This document shows, in pieces, positions 5,769-6,457 of a stretch of DNA of 6,457 bases. The position numbers and the translations under genes are program-made. The DNA lies in the NCBI GenBank assembly GCA_902784025.1, contig CACZTF010000075.1, positions 1 through 6,457 on the forward strand, read 5' to 3'. Numbering within the stretch: the first letter of the stretch is position 1; the number at the start of each line of letters is the position of its first letter. The DNA comes from an uncultured Lachnospiraceae bacterium. GTDB taxonomy: Bacteria; Bacillota; Clostridia; Lachnospirales; Lachnospiraceae. A model generated the notes under the pieces. That model was not told the DNA's origin. It saw nothing but the letters and a program-made list of their open reading frames with translations, and ran no database searches.

Positions 5769-5787
5769 TCAATAAACAACTTATTGA
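5769..5787. promoter_or_regulatory. Operator-like palindrome over the amt -35
   Basis: TCAATAA (5769-5775), 5-nt spacer, TTATTGA (5781-5787): a perfect 7-5-7 inverted repeat whose right arm overlaps the -35 box. It does not match the GlnR/TnrA consensus TGTnA-N7-TnACA, so the regulator is unknown. Confidence 0.45.
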
Positions 5788-5812
5788 CTTTAAAAAAAAA
5801 ATCTGTTAAAAT
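5784..5812 (+). promoter_or_regulatory. Sigma-A promoter of amt with A10 tract in the spacer
   Basis: TTGACT (5784-5789), 17-nt spacer, TAAAAT (5807-5812), with TGT directly before the -10 (extended). The spacer contains ten consecutive A (5792-5801). The predicted start near 5819 gives a leader of about 88 nt. No sigma-54 element is apparent. Confidence 0.7.
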
Positions 5813-5906
5813 TTATTAAATTTTGGTAACCGGGCTCTTAATTTTTTTATTATCAGTTTGATTGCCGGAAGCTAATCTATCAAAATCTTACAAGGAGGAA
5901 AAGAGA

Positions 5907-6457
5907 ATGGATTTTGGCAGTAATGGATTTTTGCTGATCTGTGCAGCATTAGTCTTCATTATGACCCCCGGCTTGGCCTTCTTCTATGGTGGTCTTGCCA
6001 GGAAAAAGAACGTCGTCGACACCATGATGGCAAGTGTCGGTCTGATGGGCATGGCCGTTGTAATGTGGATATGCTTTGGCTATTCAGTTACATTCTCGGG
6101 CGATGGTCCTATCATCGGTGATCTGCAGCATGCATTTCTTATAGGACTCAGCCCCCATGATCTTTACAACGGTCCGGGCTCTATCTCCATCTACAGCTTC
6201 GTGGCTTTCCAGATGATGTTCGCTATGATCACTCCTGCCGTTGTTACCGGCGCAGGCGTTGGTCGTATGAAGTACAGGGCTATGTTCCTGTTCTCAGCAA
6301 TCTGGTCAGTACTTGTGTACTACCCTCTTGCTCACATGGTTTGGGGTAACGGTTTCATGATGAAAATGGGCGTTATCGACTTCGCCGGTGGTTTCCCTAT
6401 CGAGGTTACCACAGGTATTTCCGGTCTCGTGCTTGCAGCTATGCTTGGCAAGCGTGA
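5907..6457 (+). CDS. amt: Ammonium channel/transporter Amt, 5' part, with Glu at the first twin-His position
   Basis: Membrane channel of the Amt/Mep/Rh family that brings in ammonium. 183 residues are visible, under half of a typical 400-450; the rest is beyond the window. Five hydrophobic segments are seen at roughly 6-30, 39-62, 93-116, 123-142 and 164-181. Family motifs include M-T-P-G-L-A-F-F-Y-G-G-L (19-30), F-Q-M-M-F-A-M-I-T-P-A (101-111), A-H-M-V-W-G (142-147) and D-F-A-G-G (158-162). With a constant offset of two from E. coli AmtB, F101, F105, W146 and D158 match F103, F107, W148 and D160. The position of pore His168 is E166 (codon GAG, 6402-6404). The protein starts directly with TM1 and has no cleavable signal peptide. 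The start has AAGGAGG (5892-5898) 8 nt upstream. A PII gene often follows amt, but it would be outside the window. Confidence 0.95.
   Translation, partial: MDFGSNGFLLICAALVFIMTPGLAFFYGGLARKKNVVDTMMASVGLMGMAVVMWICFGYSVTFSGDGPIIGDLQHAFLIGLSPHDLYNGPGSISIYSFVAFQMMFAMITPAVVTGAGVGRMKYRAMFLFSAIWSVLVYYPLAHMVWGNGFMMKMGVIDFAGGFPIEVTTGISGLVLAAMLGKR

Larger units (their letters stand above)
5596..5906 (+). other. Gene-free region between perR and amt
   Basis: Apart from the perR terminator and the amt promoter and leader, this 311-bp region is AT-rich. TTATAA-TTTTT-TTATAA (5654-5670) is an AT-only inverted repeat just behind the terminator. No open frame longer than about 21 codons has a ribosome site. 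In the amt leader, GATTGC/GCtAATC (5860-5877, loop CGGAA) can form a small hairpin 14 nt before the ribosome site. Confidence 0.6.

Overview
The window looks like a chromosomal segment from a Gram-positive, low-to-mid GC Clostridia, most likely Lachnospiraceae. This is an inference from three things: the long clostridial type of glutamyl-tRNA synthetase, a stand-alone MurG with the clostridial HESD motif, and strong AGGAGG-type ribosome sites with sigma-A promoters. There are six protein genes and no RNA gene, insertion sequence, phage gene or CRISPR array that I can see.

Left half, all on the minus strand. Positions 1-1427 hold the first 475 codons of gltX, cut by the window edge. Positions 1630-2622 encode an unusual low-complexity protein built on six copies of an aromatic motif (Y-T-P-D-W-P-Y-D-M-T-G-G and variants); part of the gene is a 147-bp tandem repeat. 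Positions 2861-3697 encode a zinc-ribbon protein (DUF4428-like) with a central globular domain and a C-terminal SHOCT motif. Each gene has its own promoter candidate, and the last two have terminator candidates, so they look monocistronic.

Right half, all on the plus strand. murG (3990-5063) makes lipid II. perR (5194-5595) is a Fur-family metal-dependent repressor with all five PerR-type regulatory metal ligands, followed by a good intrinsic terminator. amt (5907 to the end, partial) is an ammonium channel that carries Glu where the first of the two pore histidines normally sits. A divergent promoter region (about 3825-3883) separates the two halves.

Intergenic regions. 1428-1629 holds the gltX promoter and the terminator of the repeat-protein gene. 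2650-2860 holds two promoter candidates for the repeat protein and the end of the zinc-ribbon transcript. 3698-3989 holds the divergent promoters and the murG leader with a hairpin. 5064-5193 holds an inverted repeat enclosing three 12-bp tandem repeats, then the perR promoter. 5596-5906 holds the perR terminator, an AT-rich stretch without a supported gene, and the amt promoter with an operator-like palindrome.

The conserved genes (translation, wall synthesis, peroxide or metal response, nitrogen uptake) do not form one pathway. The most novel item is the WPYDM-repeat protein, possibly with its zinc-ribbon/SHOCT neighbour; no function can be assigned from sequence alone.
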